Assembly: GCA_031271965.1 (NCBI GenBank)
Contig: JAISUS010000005.1
Coordinates: 37,218 to 101,217 of the forward strand
Direction: 5' to 3'
Length of the DNA: 64,000 bases
From: Prevotella sp.
GTDB taxonomy: Bacteria > Bacteroidota > Bacteroidia > Bacteroidales > Dysgonomonadaceae
Shown piece after piece: positions 1 to 9,152 of the stretch. The notes under the pieces were generated by a model that saw only the letters and a list, made by a program, of their open reading frames with translations, ran no database searches and was not told where the DNA came from. The translations under genes and the position numbers were made by a program. The stretch's first letter is position 1, and every line of letters starts with the position of its first letter.

Positions 1-1580
1 GACTTGTAATGATAACGATACGAAGTAGCATTGGTTATGTTCGGCAAGTTCTCTACCATACCTTCACTGCCTGTTCCCAAACGGAAACGGTAGCTTGGCA
101 GATTGCGCGAATATGTTTTATCGGCCCGGTTATATTCGTTATAATTGAATTTAGCTTCTGCAGTTAATCCGTCCCAGATTTTAGCATTAGCGTACCAAGT
201 GGTATTAATACGCATGTAATCATTCTTTCCTCCGGTTGCTGCTGCACTTCTCAACACATTATTCATACTTGTCATCATTGGATCTTCCGAAGCCCCGTAT
301 TTTCCTTGATATACAGGGTTTATACCCGGATAAGCTTGAAATAAATATGTATTGTCTGTACTTCCCGGTTCTTTAAACTCTTTAGTTGCATAAGTCTGAG
401 TACCGAAAGTAATAAAATCAGCGATCTTCGTTTCAACATTTGCACGCATATTATAACGTTCCAAACCCGTATTCACCAATGATCCCGGATTATTCTGATA
501 TCCCAACGACAACATATAGGTAGAGTTTTCAGTTCCTCCGGATACTGAAACATCCTGTTTGTGATAAGTATATCCATCAAATAATATTTTAGCCCAGTCT
601 GTATTCGGATATGCCAACCAGTTAGGTATTTGGTTTCCTGTGGTAGGATCTGTATAAATACCATTAGGATTAGCGTTAGCTGCTGCCCACTCATCTATTC
701 TTTCCTGTGAATAGAATCCGTTACCACTGGCATTGTATGATCCTACATTATGGTAATTCATATAATCAACCATATTTGACATGAAGCTCAAATCTGATAT
801 CGGTTTTGCGTGGGCCAGCATAGAACTAATTGTCACTCGAGGCTTTTCTCTTTTACCTTTCTTTGTTGTTACCAGAATAACCCCTGCCGCAGCACGTGAT
901 CCATAGATTGCCGCCGATGCTGCATCTTTAAGGAAGTTAATCGATTCAACATCTTCATTGTTAATAACATTCATATCAGCCACAACTCCATCGACCAAGA
1001 CCAGAGGGCTATTACCATTTAGAGAAGTTGTACCTCTAAAGGTAATGCTTACACTTTCACTGCCGGGATTACCACTACCTTGAGTAACACGTACCCCCGG
1101 TGCCAAACCGGATATTGAAGTAGCAAGGTTAGTTACAGCTCTGTTCTCTAATTTTTTAGAATCGACAGAAGCTACTGATCCAGTAAGGTTAATTTTCTTC
1201 TGGACACCATAACCTACGACAACAACCTCATCCAGATTAGTGCTTTGTTCTACCAACACTATGTTTAAGGTTGTGTTATTCCCGACTTTATGCTCTTGAG
1301 GCACAAATCCCATATAAGATATAGTCAAAACAGCGTTACTGTTTGGCACATTTATCGAATAGTTACCATCTATATCAGTCATTACACCAGTAGTCGATCC
1401 TTTAAGTATTATACTAACACCAGGCAAAGGTTCTCCGGCATTGTCTGTTACTTTTCCCTTTACGGTTATCGACTGCTGATATACTTCATTTACTGTAGCA
1501 AATGAATTCACCGGCGCAACCATAAAAAGAAAGAACATGCACATTGTAGTGCAAAAAAATCTAATTTTCATTGCTTTCAT
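1..1580 (-). CDS. SusC/RagA-type TonB-dependent transporter (partial)
   Basis: Outer-membrane importer of oligosaccharides, cut off by the left edge after about 526 residues. My translation is open from the ATG at 1580 to base 1. It begins with a signal peptide (basic start, hydrophobic stretch, cleavage near PVNSFA). A carboxypeptidase-regulatory-like domain follows (about residues 40-110, with ITVKGKVTDNAGEPLPGVS), then the EVVVVGYG segment near the TonB box. The plug domain carries FRGTTSLNGNSPLVLVDG and the family signature SINFLKDAASAAIYGSRAA. The start of the beta-barrel is present. The SusD partner would lie to the left, outside the window. The gene is divergent from the degradative operon at 2241-9042, so the two probably form one PUL. 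Substrate cannot be told from the sequence. Confidence 0.95.
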   Translation of the reverse strand, partial: MKAMKIRFFCTTMCMFFLFMVAPVNSFATVNEVYQQSITVKGKVTDNAGEPLPGVSIILKGSTTGVMTDIDGNYSINVPNSNAVLTISYMGFVPQEHKVGNNTTLNIVLVEQSTNLDEVVVVGYGVQKKINLTGSVASVDSKKLENRAVTNLATSISGLAPGVRVTQGSGNPGSESVSITFRGTTSLNGNSPLVLVDGVVADMNVINNEDVESINFLKDAASAAIYGSRAAAGVILVTTKKGKREKPRVTISSMLAHAKPISDLSFMSNMVDYMNYHNVGSYNASGNGFYSQERIDEWAAANANPNGIYTDPTTGNQIPNWLAYPNTDWAKILFDGYTYHKQDVSVSGGTENSTYMLSLGYQNNPGSLVNTGLERYNMRANVETKIADFITFGTQTYATKEFKEPGSTDNTYLFQAYPGINPVYQGKYGASEDPMMTSMNNVLRSAAATGGKNDYMRINTTWYANAKIWDGLTAEAKFNYNEYNRADKTYSRNLPSYRFRLGTGSEGMVENLPNITNATSYRYHYK

Positions 1581-1662
1581 AGAATTTAAATAATGAGTTA
1601 ATTAAAAGGTTAATAGGGGTAATTTTACTTCATCACATCAGATTTGATTACGTTAAACAATA

Positions 1663-1714
1663 ATCAAAGCCCTGTATTCCGGTAGTTCAATCTATCGGAA
1701 TACAGGGCTTTGAT
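1663..1714. repeat. Perfect 19-bp inverted repeat (hairpin)
   Basis: Arms at 1663-1681 and 1696-1714 are exact reverse complements (19 bp) around a 14-base loop. On the minus strand the hairpin would sit 83 bases upstream of the susC-type start codon, within the likely leader. The flanks are AT-rich on both sides, so it could act as a terminator or attenuator, or protect the leader RNA. The loop is too short for an invertible promoter segment. Confidence 0.8.
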
Positions 1715-1799
1715 ATTTTATAAATAAAAAAGCACTCTTCAGAATCTTCTCTAACAAAAAGAAATGATTTTTTATTAGAGATAATTTTTTGTATATTAC

Positions 1800-1862
<63 letters not shown>

Positions 1863-2037
1863 GTAAAATACAGCTAACCGCCAAATTTTCAGACGAAAAA
1901 ATAGCAGAAAAAACAGTATTAAAAGAGAAGAAATTTCTCATAAGGCTAGCTTATACATATTAAATTAAAGATTTCTAAAAATGTTGTACAAATATTAATA
2001 TTATAGAAAATCAATCGGGCTCATTTTGTCCTCAAAA

Positions 2038-2093
2038 GGGGATACTATTGTGCTCCGGACATTTTCGCCCCATTGGGCGGACAATAATACCCC
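2038..2093. promoter_or_regulatory. Compound dyad upstream of PUL enzyme operon
   Basis: The outer arms GGGGATACTATTGT (2038-2051) and ACAATAATACCCC (2081-2093) are imperfect reverse complements, differing by one inserted base and one mismatch. Between them lies an inner dyad CGCCC-CATT-GGGCG (2066-2079). The element ends about 20 bases before the -7 box at 2114, the position expected for an activator site. The hybrid two-component regulator at 9153-13205 is the obvious candidate binder, but this is inference. Confidence 0.5.
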
Positions 2094-2113
2094 TCACAAT
2101 ATAAACTTCAATT

Positions 2114-2121
2114 TACTTTTG
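2114..2121 (+). promoter_or_regulatory. TAnnTTTG -7 box before DUF2264 gene
   Basis: TACTTTTG matches the Bacteroidota primary sigma -7 consensus exactly. It sits 120 bases upstream of the start at 2241. No good -33 TTTG is seen, which fits an activated promoter. Confidence 0.55.
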
Positions 2122-2240
2122 TATAAAAACCAAATGTATCTGTATGGTTTACTATCCTTAATAGCTTTATTATTAATGAAAAATCATATCTTAGGCGTAC
2201 TTTTATTCGGAAAACCAATTATCTAAAACCGTTCAGCACT

Positions 2241-3485
2241 ATGGAATACAATATCCGGAAATACTTAATTCTAGCTTTATGCTTATGCGTCAGCACCAGT
2301 ATTTTTTCGCAAAGTAAAAAGAATACAAATCAAATAGATGACAGAGCCTATTGGGTAAATCAACTATATAAAATGTCCGCACCCATACTCCGCAATATGA
2401 GTAAAGGAGAGTTGAAGAAAAATATGGTTGTAGAATACAGTCCTACATGGGATGGCCGCAACAAGGATGTTGCCTATATGGAAGCTTTTGGCCGCCTGAT
2501 AGCCGGTATTGCCCCATGGTTAAATCTTCCGGATGATAACACACCTGAAGGCAAACAAAGAAAACAGATGCATGAATGGGCTTTACAAAGCTATGCTAAT
2601 GCTGTAGACCCCAATAATCCCGACTATCTTTTATGGACAGGTTCGAATCAGGTTTTGGTAGATGCTGCGTACATAGCCAATAGCTTTATCCGTGCACCGA
2701 AAACTTTATGGGAACCTCTCGATCAAGTAACTAAAGAGCGTTATATAAAAGAATTTAAAAGCCTACGCAAAATAAGGCCTGCATACAACAACTGGCTTTT
2801 ATTCCGGGCGATGATCGAGGCATTCTTCGTTTCAATAAATGAAGAGTACGATGGGTATGTACTGGATGTCGCTATCCGAAAAATAAATGAGTGGTACCTT
2901 GGTGATGGATGGTATGCCGACGGGCCCGAATATTCTCTTGACTATTACAATGGATATGTGATGCACCCGATGTATGTCGAAATCATTGAAGTAATGGAAA
3001 ATAAGAAGATATACAGCCCTGTGAAATTTGAACTAGCTCTCAGACGGATGCAGCGATACAATCAATTGATAGAAAGATTAATTTCACCGGAAGCCTCTTT
3101 TCCGGCCGTAGGCCGTTCTATGACTTATCGTATGGGTGCATTCCAAGCTTTGTCTTTGTCTGCATGGAAATACGGTCTGCCTAAAACAATGACAAACGGA
3201 CAGGTTAGAAATGCCCTGACCACTATTATGAAAAGAATGTTCACTAACGAAGACAATTACAATAAAGAAGGATACCTGCAACTGGGATTTGTAGGACATC
3301 AACCCAACCTTGCCGATTATTATACAAATGCAGGAAGTTTATATATAACTTCACTTGTATTTCTCCCTTTGGGATTGCCTGCCAACCATGAATTCTGGAC
3401 ATCACCAGCCGAAGAGTGGACTTCCCGGAAGGCATGGAGTGGCCAGCCGTTTCTGAAGGACTATCATGAATCAATAAAACAATAA
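2241..3485 (+). CDS. DUF2264 family protein, probable glycan hydrolase
   Basis: A 414-residue exported protein with a signal peptide (hydrophobic stretch, cleavage near SIFSQ). The body matches the DUF2264 family as I know it: an early WDGRNKDVAYMEAFGRL segment, then LLWTGSNQVLVDAA, NNWLLFRAMIEAF and DGWYADGPEYSLDYYNGYV. This alpha/alpha-toroid family is common in Bacteroidota PULs. From memory, members have been assigned to GH154 with beta-glucuronidase activity, which would suit the neighbouring uronide enzymes; that reaction is inferred, not seen. It is first in the operon, with only two bases before the lyase gene at 3488. The length is full for the family. Confidence 0.8.
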   Translation: MEYNIRKYLILALCLCVSTSIFSQSKKNTNQIDDRAYWVNQLYKMSAPILRNMSKGELKKNMVVEYSPTWDGRNKDVAYMEAFGRLIAGIAPWLNLPDDNTPEGKQRKQMHEWALQSYANAVDPNNPDYLLWTGSNQVLVDAAYIANSFIRAPKTLWEPLDQVTKERYIKEFKSLRKIRPAYNNWLLFRAMIEAFFVSINEEYDGYVLDVAIRKINEWYLGDGWYADGPEYSLDYYNGYVMHPMYVEIIEVMENKKIYSPVKFELALRRMQRYNQLIERLISPEASFPAVGRSMTYRMGAFQALSLSAWKYGLPKTMTNGQVRNALTTIMKRMFTNEDNYNKEGYLQLGFVGHQPNLADYYTNAGSLYITSLVFLPLGLPANHEFWTSPAEEWTSRKAWSGQPFLKDYHESIKQ

Positions 3486-3487
3486 GC

Positions 3488-5398
3488 ATGAAAAAAGTAT
3501 TAACATTCTGCTTGCTCTGTATATGTCTATCTGTTCATGCGTATAAAGAAAGAGATTTACTCCAAAAGGCCGCTAATCTTTCTAAATTGGAAAACGTACT
3601 TATAACAGATCAAAAATGGGTACGCTATCCTCAATATACAGATAGAAACGGATGGGATCAACTCATGGGCGAGAATAAAAGTTTCTTTATCGGACAAGGA
3701 GAAAAATTTCTTGACTACGAATGGAAAGTGGTCAAAGCAACCGACTATCTTGAGTACTCCAGAAGTGGTAACAGGAGCGATATGGAAAAGATACACAACA
3801 GCAACCTGAATGCTATATCGGCCCTATTTATGGCCGAAATGGCTGAGGGTAAAGGACGTTTCATGGATAAACTCTCAAACGGAATCTTTCATACTTGTGA
3901 AATGACATCATGGGCTATATCGGCTCACCTTTCTCTACAACGTGTAAAAGGGTCGTTCCCTAAACTCGACGACCATGTTATCGAACTTGTTTCGGGCGAT
4001 ATAGGAGCAACTTTCTCCTGGATTTATTATTTCCTGAATAAAGAGTTCGACAAAATTAACCCCCTCATCCCGGAACGTTTACATTACGAAATCGAGAATC
4101 GCATATTAACTCCTTACCTGAACGAAACCCGCTTTTGGTGGATGGCTTCGAATGTAACAGCCGAAAATGGCTTCGTTAACAATTGGAATCCCTGGTGCAA
4201 CGCCAATGTTCTTCAATGCTTCCTTTTGGTAGAAAAAGATAAAGATCGTTTACTCAAGGGCGTTTACAAGACGATGGCCTCGGTCGATAAATTTATCAAC
4301 TACAACCACGATGACGGTGCTTGCGAAGAAGGCCCTTCATATTGGGGGCATGCCGCAGGCAAAATGTACGATTACCTACAAGCGCTGTATGATGCTACAG
4401 GTGGCAAAATATCAATATTCTCCGACCCTGTAATTAAGAATATGGGTGAATATATCTCACGATCATATGTAGGAAACAGCTGGGTTGTAAATTTTGCCGA
4501 TGCATCAGCAAAAGGGGATTTTAACTACCAATTGATATACCGTTACGGGAATATGGTAAAAAGTACAGAAATGGAGCAATTTGCATCCTATCTAAAAAAA
4601 GAGTACCCGAAGAAAAAAGTTCTGTCACGTGATATGTACAGGACTTTAGCCGATTTGTCATCAGAAAAAGAGATAGACAAGTTCAATCCCATACATATAG
4701 TTACCCCTTTCACGTGGTACCCCGATACTGAATTTTGCTATATGAGCGAGGGTAGTTTCTTCTTTGCCGCCAAAGGTGGTTATAATGACGAAAGCCACAA
4801 TCATAACGATACCGGAACATTCTCCCTATATGCAGACAACCAACCGGTCTTGATAGACGTAGGAGTAGGCACATACACCAGAAAAACATTCAGCAACGAA
4901 CGGTATACTATATGGACAATGCAGAGCGATTATCATAACCTTCCGCGAATAAACGGTTTTTCCCAAAGCTTCGGTAAAAAATATAAAGCAAGAAATCTAA
5001 AGGCCGATAAGAATAAAAAGACTTTCTCTTTAGATATTTCGCAGTCGTACCCAACCGAAGCCGGAATTAATAAATGGATACGAAACTACAGATTATCGAA
5101 AAATGGACTTACCATAGAAGATAGTTTTGATCTGAAAAATGCTCAGTCAGCAAATCAATTGAACTTTATGACATGGGGAGAAGTCAATATTTCTCAGCCC
5201 GGAATAGTAATTATCACTATAAAAAACAAAACTTATCAATTACTATATGATAAGAACAGTTTCGACCCAGCATTGGAAAAAATAGAATTGGACGATACCA
5301 AGCTATCGAATGTGTGGGACGATCAGGTATTTAGAATATCATTAAATGCTAAAAAAACAGATAATAGGGGAATATATAAAATTATCATTAAATCTTAA
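3488..5398 (+). CDS. Heparinase II/III-like polysaccharide lyase
   Basis: A 636-residue secreted protein with a signal peptide (cleavage near SVHAY). An N-terminal alpha/alpha toroid (about residues 40-370) is followed by a beta-sandwich heparinase II/III domain (about 400-636). Residues that fit the catalytic set of this lyase fold are N231/N232 with W233 in NNWNPWCNAN, Y285 in EEGPSYWGH, and H437/H439 in DESHNHNDTGTF. The family cleaves uronic-acid glycans by beta-elimination, leaving unsaturated uronides. A GH88 enzyme that removes such sugars is encoded next, at 5404, which supports the call. The exact PL family and substrate are not clear. Confidence 0.85.
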   Translation: MKKVLTFCLLCICLSVHAYKERDLLQKAANLSKLENVLITDQKWVRYPQYTDRNGWDQLMGENKSFFIGQGEKFLDYEWKVVKATDYLEYSRSGNRSDMEKIHNSNLNAISALFMAEMAEGKGRFMDKLSNGIFHTCEMTSWAISAHLSLQRVKGSFPKLDDHVIELVSGDIGATFSWIYYFLNKEFDKINPLIPERLHYEIENRILTPYLNETRFWWMASNVTAENGFVNNWNPWCNANVLQCFLLVEKDKDRLLKGVYKTMASVDKFINYNHDDGACEEGPSYWGHAAGKMYDYLQALYDATGGKISIFSDPVIKNMGEYISRSYVGNSWVVNFADASAKGDFNYQLIYRYGNMVKSTEMEQFASYLKKEYPKKKVLSRDMYRTLADLSSEKEIDKFNPIHIVTPFTWYPDTEFCYMSEGSFFFAAKGGYNDESHNHNDTGTFSLYADNQPVLIDVGVGTYTRKTFSNERYTIWTMQSDYHNLPRINGFSQSFGKKYKARNLKADKNKKTFSLDISQSYPTEAGINKWIRNYRLSKNGLTIEDSFDLKNAQSANQLNFMTWGEVNISQPGIVIITIKNKTYQLLYDKNSFDPALEKIELDDTKLSNVWDDQVFRISLNAKKTDNRGIYKIIIKS

Positions 5399-5403
5399 TA
5401 AAA

Positions 5404-6651
5404 ATGAATCTGAGAAGCTTTAAATCACTTTTTCTTGTACTCGCTGTAATTCCGTTGGTGACCGCATGCCAGAACAAAGAAAAAGAGAATTTCATAAAAG
5501 AAAATACCGAGTTTGCCACTGCCCAAACGGACAAGATGTTACAATCGGTAGGACAACCTACAGGTAAGAATTACCCCCGAACCATGAAAAACAACGGGGA
5601 GCTAGCTGTAACAGGCATGTACGACTGGACTCCCGGATTTTTTCCCGGATCGTTATGGTACCTCTATGAACTGACGGGGGAAACTAAATGGAAAGATGAA
5701 GCAGAAAAATGGACTACATCGTTAGAACCTTTGAAAACATTTACCGGGCATCACGATTTAGGCTTCATGATGTATTGCAGCTATGGCAATGCGGAACGGC
5801 TGTCACCGAAACCCGAATATAAAGATATACTGATAGAAAGTGCAAATTCGCTTTCTACCAGATATAGTGACAAAACAAAGACTATAAAATCGTGGAACTA
5901 CCGAAAAAACTGGAATGACACAACCGAGTGGTATTATCCGGTAATCATAGATAACATGATGAATCTGGAGATGCTTTTCTATGCTTCTAAAATAACAGGA
6001 GACAAAAAGTATTACGACATAGCTGTAAATCATTCGGAATCAACTCTCAAATATCATTTCAGAGAAGATTTTACAACCTATCATGTAGTAAATTACGACA
6101 CTATAACAGGTAAAGTCCTCGATCAGGCAACTTGTCAGGGATACAGCGATAATTCCATGTGGTCGCGCGGACAAGCTTGGGCTATATACGGATTCACAAT
6201 GGTATACCGCGAAACAAAAGATCAAAAGTTTTTGGATGCTGCCATTAAAGCGACAAATGTCTATCTTAAATATCTGCCGGAAGACCTTGTTCCATTATGG
6301 GACTTTAATGTGGGGCAGGAAGGATATACAGCAGTAGGGAAGTCTTATGCGGTAGAATTTCCGGGCAAGGACTTAAGAGATGCTTCGGCGGCTGCAATTG
6401 TATGCTCGGCACTCTTCGAATTAGCAGAATATGCCAATAATCAATCGTATACTGATTACGCTATAAAAATGCTCCACAGTCTGGCTTCACCGGCATACAG
6501 AGCCCCATTAGGAGCTAACGCTAACTTCCTGTTGATGCATAGCGTTGGCAGCATACCACATAAATCTGAAATAGATAAGCCTTTGGTCTATGCCGACTAT
6601 TATTTCTTAGAAGCTCTGGTCAGATATAAGAACCTCAATAAAAAATCATAA
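5404..6651 (+). CDS. GH88 unsaturated glucuronyl hydrolase, lipoprotein
   Basis: Hydrates and removes the 4,5-unsaturated uronic acid left by polysaccharide lyases. The 415-residue protein has a lipoprotein signal ending in LVTAC (Cys21), so it is membrane-anchored. The (alpha/alpha)6 barrel has the two family aspartates in expected contexts: D118 in TGHHDLGFMMY and D183 in PVIIDNMMNLEM. Other GH88 marks are YDWTPGFFPGSLWYLYELTG and NSMWSRGQAWAIYGF. It starts five bases after the lyase gene, so the two are almost certainly co-transcribed and act in sequence on the same substrate. Confidence 0.93.
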   Translation: MNLRSFKSLFLVLAVIPLVTACQNKEKENFIKENTEFATAQTDKMLQSVGQPTGKNYPRTMKNNGELAVTGMYDWTPGFFPGSLWYLYELTGETKWKDEAEKWTTSLEPLKTFTGHHDLGFMMYCSYGNAERLSPKPEYKDILIESANSLSTRYSDKTKTIKSWNYRKNWNDTTEWYYPVIIDNMMNLEMLFYASKITGDKKYYDIAVNHSESTLKYHFREDFTTYHVVNYDTITGKVLDQATCQGYSDNSMWSRGQAWAIYGFTMVYRETKDQKFLDAAIKATNVYLKYLPEDLVPLWDFNVGQEGYTAVGKSYAVEFPGKDLRDASAAAIVCSALFELAEYANNQSYTDYAIKMLHSLASPAYRAPLGANANFLLMHSVGSIPHKSEIDKPLVYADYYFLEALVRYKNLNKKS

Positions 6652-6664
6652 ACTATGAAACGAA

Positions 6665-6712
6665 GCATGATTTTTGTCAAATCACCAAAGTCCATGATAA
6701 TAAAAATCATGC
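6665..6712 (+). repeat. Intra-operon inverted repeat
   Basis: GCATGATTTTT (6665-6675) and its exact reverse complement (6702-6712) flank 26 bases in the 99-base gap between the GH88 and GH95-like genes. There is no T-run after it, so it is more likely an RNA processing or stability hairpin than a terminator. Confidence 0.6.
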
Positions 6713-6750
6713 GAGTTCCATATGACAACTAAAATCAAAATTATTATCAT

Positions 6751-9042
6751 ATGAAATATTATTTTCTAAAGGCCTTCTTCATTTTTCTCACGGCATCGTT
6801 GTTTTTCAACGAACTTCATGCACAGAAAAAAATTACGCCTCAAGATATAGATTGGAAATTATTTCTGAATCAACACGATTTGATTTGGAATAAAATAACT
6901 CCGGACTATTATGCAGGAGCCATAATGGGAAACGGCCTTTTAGGAAACAATATATACAAAGAAGGAGACAGCTATAAATTCCACATAGGAAGAGTAGACG
7001 TAACCGAAGGCAGAATGCCGGCAGATAAGGCTCAATATAGCAATTTGTATCACGGGGCAAGACTGCCTGTCGGATATTTTCTGATGAAACCTGTTGGTTC
7101 TGTTCTCTCCGAAAACATGAGACTCAGTTTATGGGATGCAACCACTACGGGAACGATCATTACAGATAAAGGAAAAATATCCTTCAAAAGCTATGTGCAT
7201 GCCATCAAAGACATCATCATATTGGAAACAAATGCAGAAGGCGGGGAAACAAACTTCCAATGGGATTGGAAGGCTTTAAAGGCAATCAGTCCCCGCTATG
7301 TATTCGGCAACAATGATGCTCCTCAGGAATATCTTAATAATCCAAATCCCGATGTAAAAATATATACAGAGGGTAACTACAATTTATCTGTACAAAATTT
7401 AAAGGGAGGGAAAACGTATGTGGTAGCCTGGCAAGAAACAAAGAAAGGCAGCATACGGCGTATAGCAATAACCATCTCTCACGAGAATACAGAAGAATCA
7501 GCTATAAAAAAAGCGAAAGAGACAATAGATAACGCAATAAAAGAGACGTCTTCATTGGAAAACAGCCATAAGCAATGGTGGCATGCGTACTATCCCGCTA
7601 GCTTTGCTTCTTTCGGGAGTGCAAAAATGGAAAGTTTTTATTGGATACAGCAATACAAACTGGGTTGCCTGACTCGTCCTGACAAATATATTATAGACCT
7701 TCAGGGACCATGGGCAATGGAGAAAACGCCATGGCCTGCAATCTGGATGAACCTCAATGTTCAATTAACCTATTCTCCATTGTTTACGACTAACCGGGCA
7801 GAGATGTCTGAGCCTTTATGGAAAGCTTTAAACGACAATTTGGAAAGTCTGTCCGAAAATGTATTTGTAGACGCATGGAAAAAGGATGCGATAGCCATGG
7901 GAAGAACTACCAGCTATCATATGTATTCGCCTTTAATGGAGAATGGTACTAATAAGATGCTCTACGAGGCAGGTAATATGACATGGATACTGCTTTATTA
8001 CTATCAGTATTGTACATACTTACAAGATAAGGACGAGCTGCTCAACAGATTTTATCCTCTTTTAAAGAAAAGTATTGCGTACTATGAATATATACGGGAA
8101 AAGAGAGAAGACGGAAAATATCATTTACCGGAAACAGCCTCTCCTGAATACAGTACAGCAAAAGATTGCAACTACGATCTGGCTTTACTTCAATGGGGGT
8201 TGAAAACTTTATTGGACATAAATGAAGCATACAAGTTAAATGACCAAAAAGCTTCTGCTTGGAAGGATTTTAAGGACAACTTAGTAGACTACCCTACTGA
8301 TACTGAAAAAGGATTTATGATCGGAGAAGATGTTAACTTAACAAGTTCTCATCGACATTATTCTCATCTGATGATGATTTATCCCCTTTACCTGATCAAT
8401 TGGGAGCAACCGGAGAACAGGGAGCTTATATCTAAAAGCATAGCACATTGGCAGAGTATGACTAGTTATCTGCAAGGATATTCATTCACAGGTTCATCGT
8501 CTATGTATTCGATGACAGGTGACGGAGAAAAAGCCGTTGCCCAACTACAAAAACTGATAGACAAATATATTCGGCCAAATACTCTATATAAAGAAACAGG
8601 CCCCGTTATAGAGACACCTTTGGCTGGAGCTGCATCGTTGCAGGATCTCTATCTGCAAGCTTGGAATGATAAAATAAGAGTATTTTCCGCTGTACCAAAA
8701 AGCTGGCCTCAAGCATCTTTCATCAATTTCAGGACAGAGGGTGCTTTCCTGATAAGTGCATCACGTGATAATGGGAAAACTGTATTCATACAAATAGAGA
8801 GTGAAAAAGGGGGTTTGTGCAGCATACAAACATTTATGAATACAGACAACCTCGATATCCAAAAGTTGAGTGGAGGGAAAGTGGATTTTTCCGTAACTGA
8901 CAAATCGAGTGGATTACTTGAAATAAAGACAAAAAAAGGGGATATTATACAGATAACAGACAAAACGTTACAAATTATATTACCAAAACCGATAAAACAT
9001 CTTAAATCGGAACAAAATGCCTATGGAATAAACTCAAGATAA
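6751..9042 (+). CDS. GH95-like glycoside hydrolase
   Basis: A 763-residue secreted protein with a signal peptide (cleavage near ELHAQ). An N-terminal beta-sandwich region carries AGAIMGNGLLGN, similar to the LPLGNGRLGA motif of GH95. The (alpha/alpha)6 region includes MNLNVQLTYSPLF and TSSHRHYSHLMMIYPLYL (about residues 531-548), the HRHxSHL motif typical of GH95. Known GH95 enzymes are alpha-L-fucosidases or alpha-L-galactosidases. The usual GWSLAWK-type motif is replaced by YSFTGSSSMYSMTGDG, so this is a divergent member and its specificity may differ. It is last in the enzyme operon, ahead of the terminator at 9104. Confidence 0.65.
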   Translation: MKYYFLKAFFIFLTASLFFNELHAQKKITPQDIDWKLFLNQHDLIWNKITPDYYAGAIMGNGLLGNNIYKEGDSYKFHIGRVDVTEGRMPADKAQYSNLYHGARLPVGYFLMKPVGSVLSENMRLSLWDATTTGTIITDKGKISFKSYVHAIKDIIILETNAEGGETNFQWDWKALKAISPRYVFGNNDAPQEYLNNPNPDVKIYTEGNYNLSVQNLKGGKTYVVAWQETKKGSIRRIAITISHENTEESAIKKAKETIDNAIKETSSLENSHKQWWHAYYPASFASFGSAKMESFYWIQQYKLGCLTRPDKYIIDLQGPWAMEKTPWPAIWMNLNVQLTYSPLFTTNRAEMSEPLWKALNDNLESLSENVFVDAWKKDAIAMGRTTSYHMYSPLMENGTNKMLYEAGNMTWILLYYYQYCTYLQDKDELLNRFYPLLKKSIAYYEYIREKREDGKYHLPETASPEYSTAKDCNYDLALLQWGLKTLLDINEAYKLNDQKASAWKDFKDNLVDYPTDTEKGFMIGEDVNLTSSHRHYSHLMMIYPLYLINWEQPENRELISKSIAHWQSMTSYLQGYSFTGSSSMYSMTGDGEKAVAQLQKLIDKYIRPNTLYKETGPVIETPLAGAASLQDLYLQAWNDKIRVFSAVPKSWPQASFINFRTEGAFLISASRDNGKTVFIQIESEKGGLCSIQTFMNTDNLDIQKLSGGKVDFSVTDKSSGLLEIKTKKGDIIQITDKTLQIILPKPIKHLKSEQNAYGINSR

Positions 9043-9103
9043 CTTATAAAAATTCAAGATAGATTTATGGTAAGGATTTGGTATTATAAATACCGGATCA
9101 ATA

Positions 9104-9138
9104 ATAAAGGAATCGTTGGGGGAAGGCGATTCCTTTAT
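9104..9138. terminator. Bidirectional terminator
   Basis: A 12-bp perfect stem (9104-9115 with 9127-9138) around an 11-base loop lies between the convergent GH95-like gene and the HTCS gene. T-rich sequence follows on the plus strand. Confidence 0.8.
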
Positions 9139-9152
9139 CTTTTATATTCTGT

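Noticed and set aside
2026..2226. A 66-codon plus-strand frame before the DUF2264 gene
   Set aside because: It needs a TTG start, overlaps the dyad and the promoter box and shows no family features.
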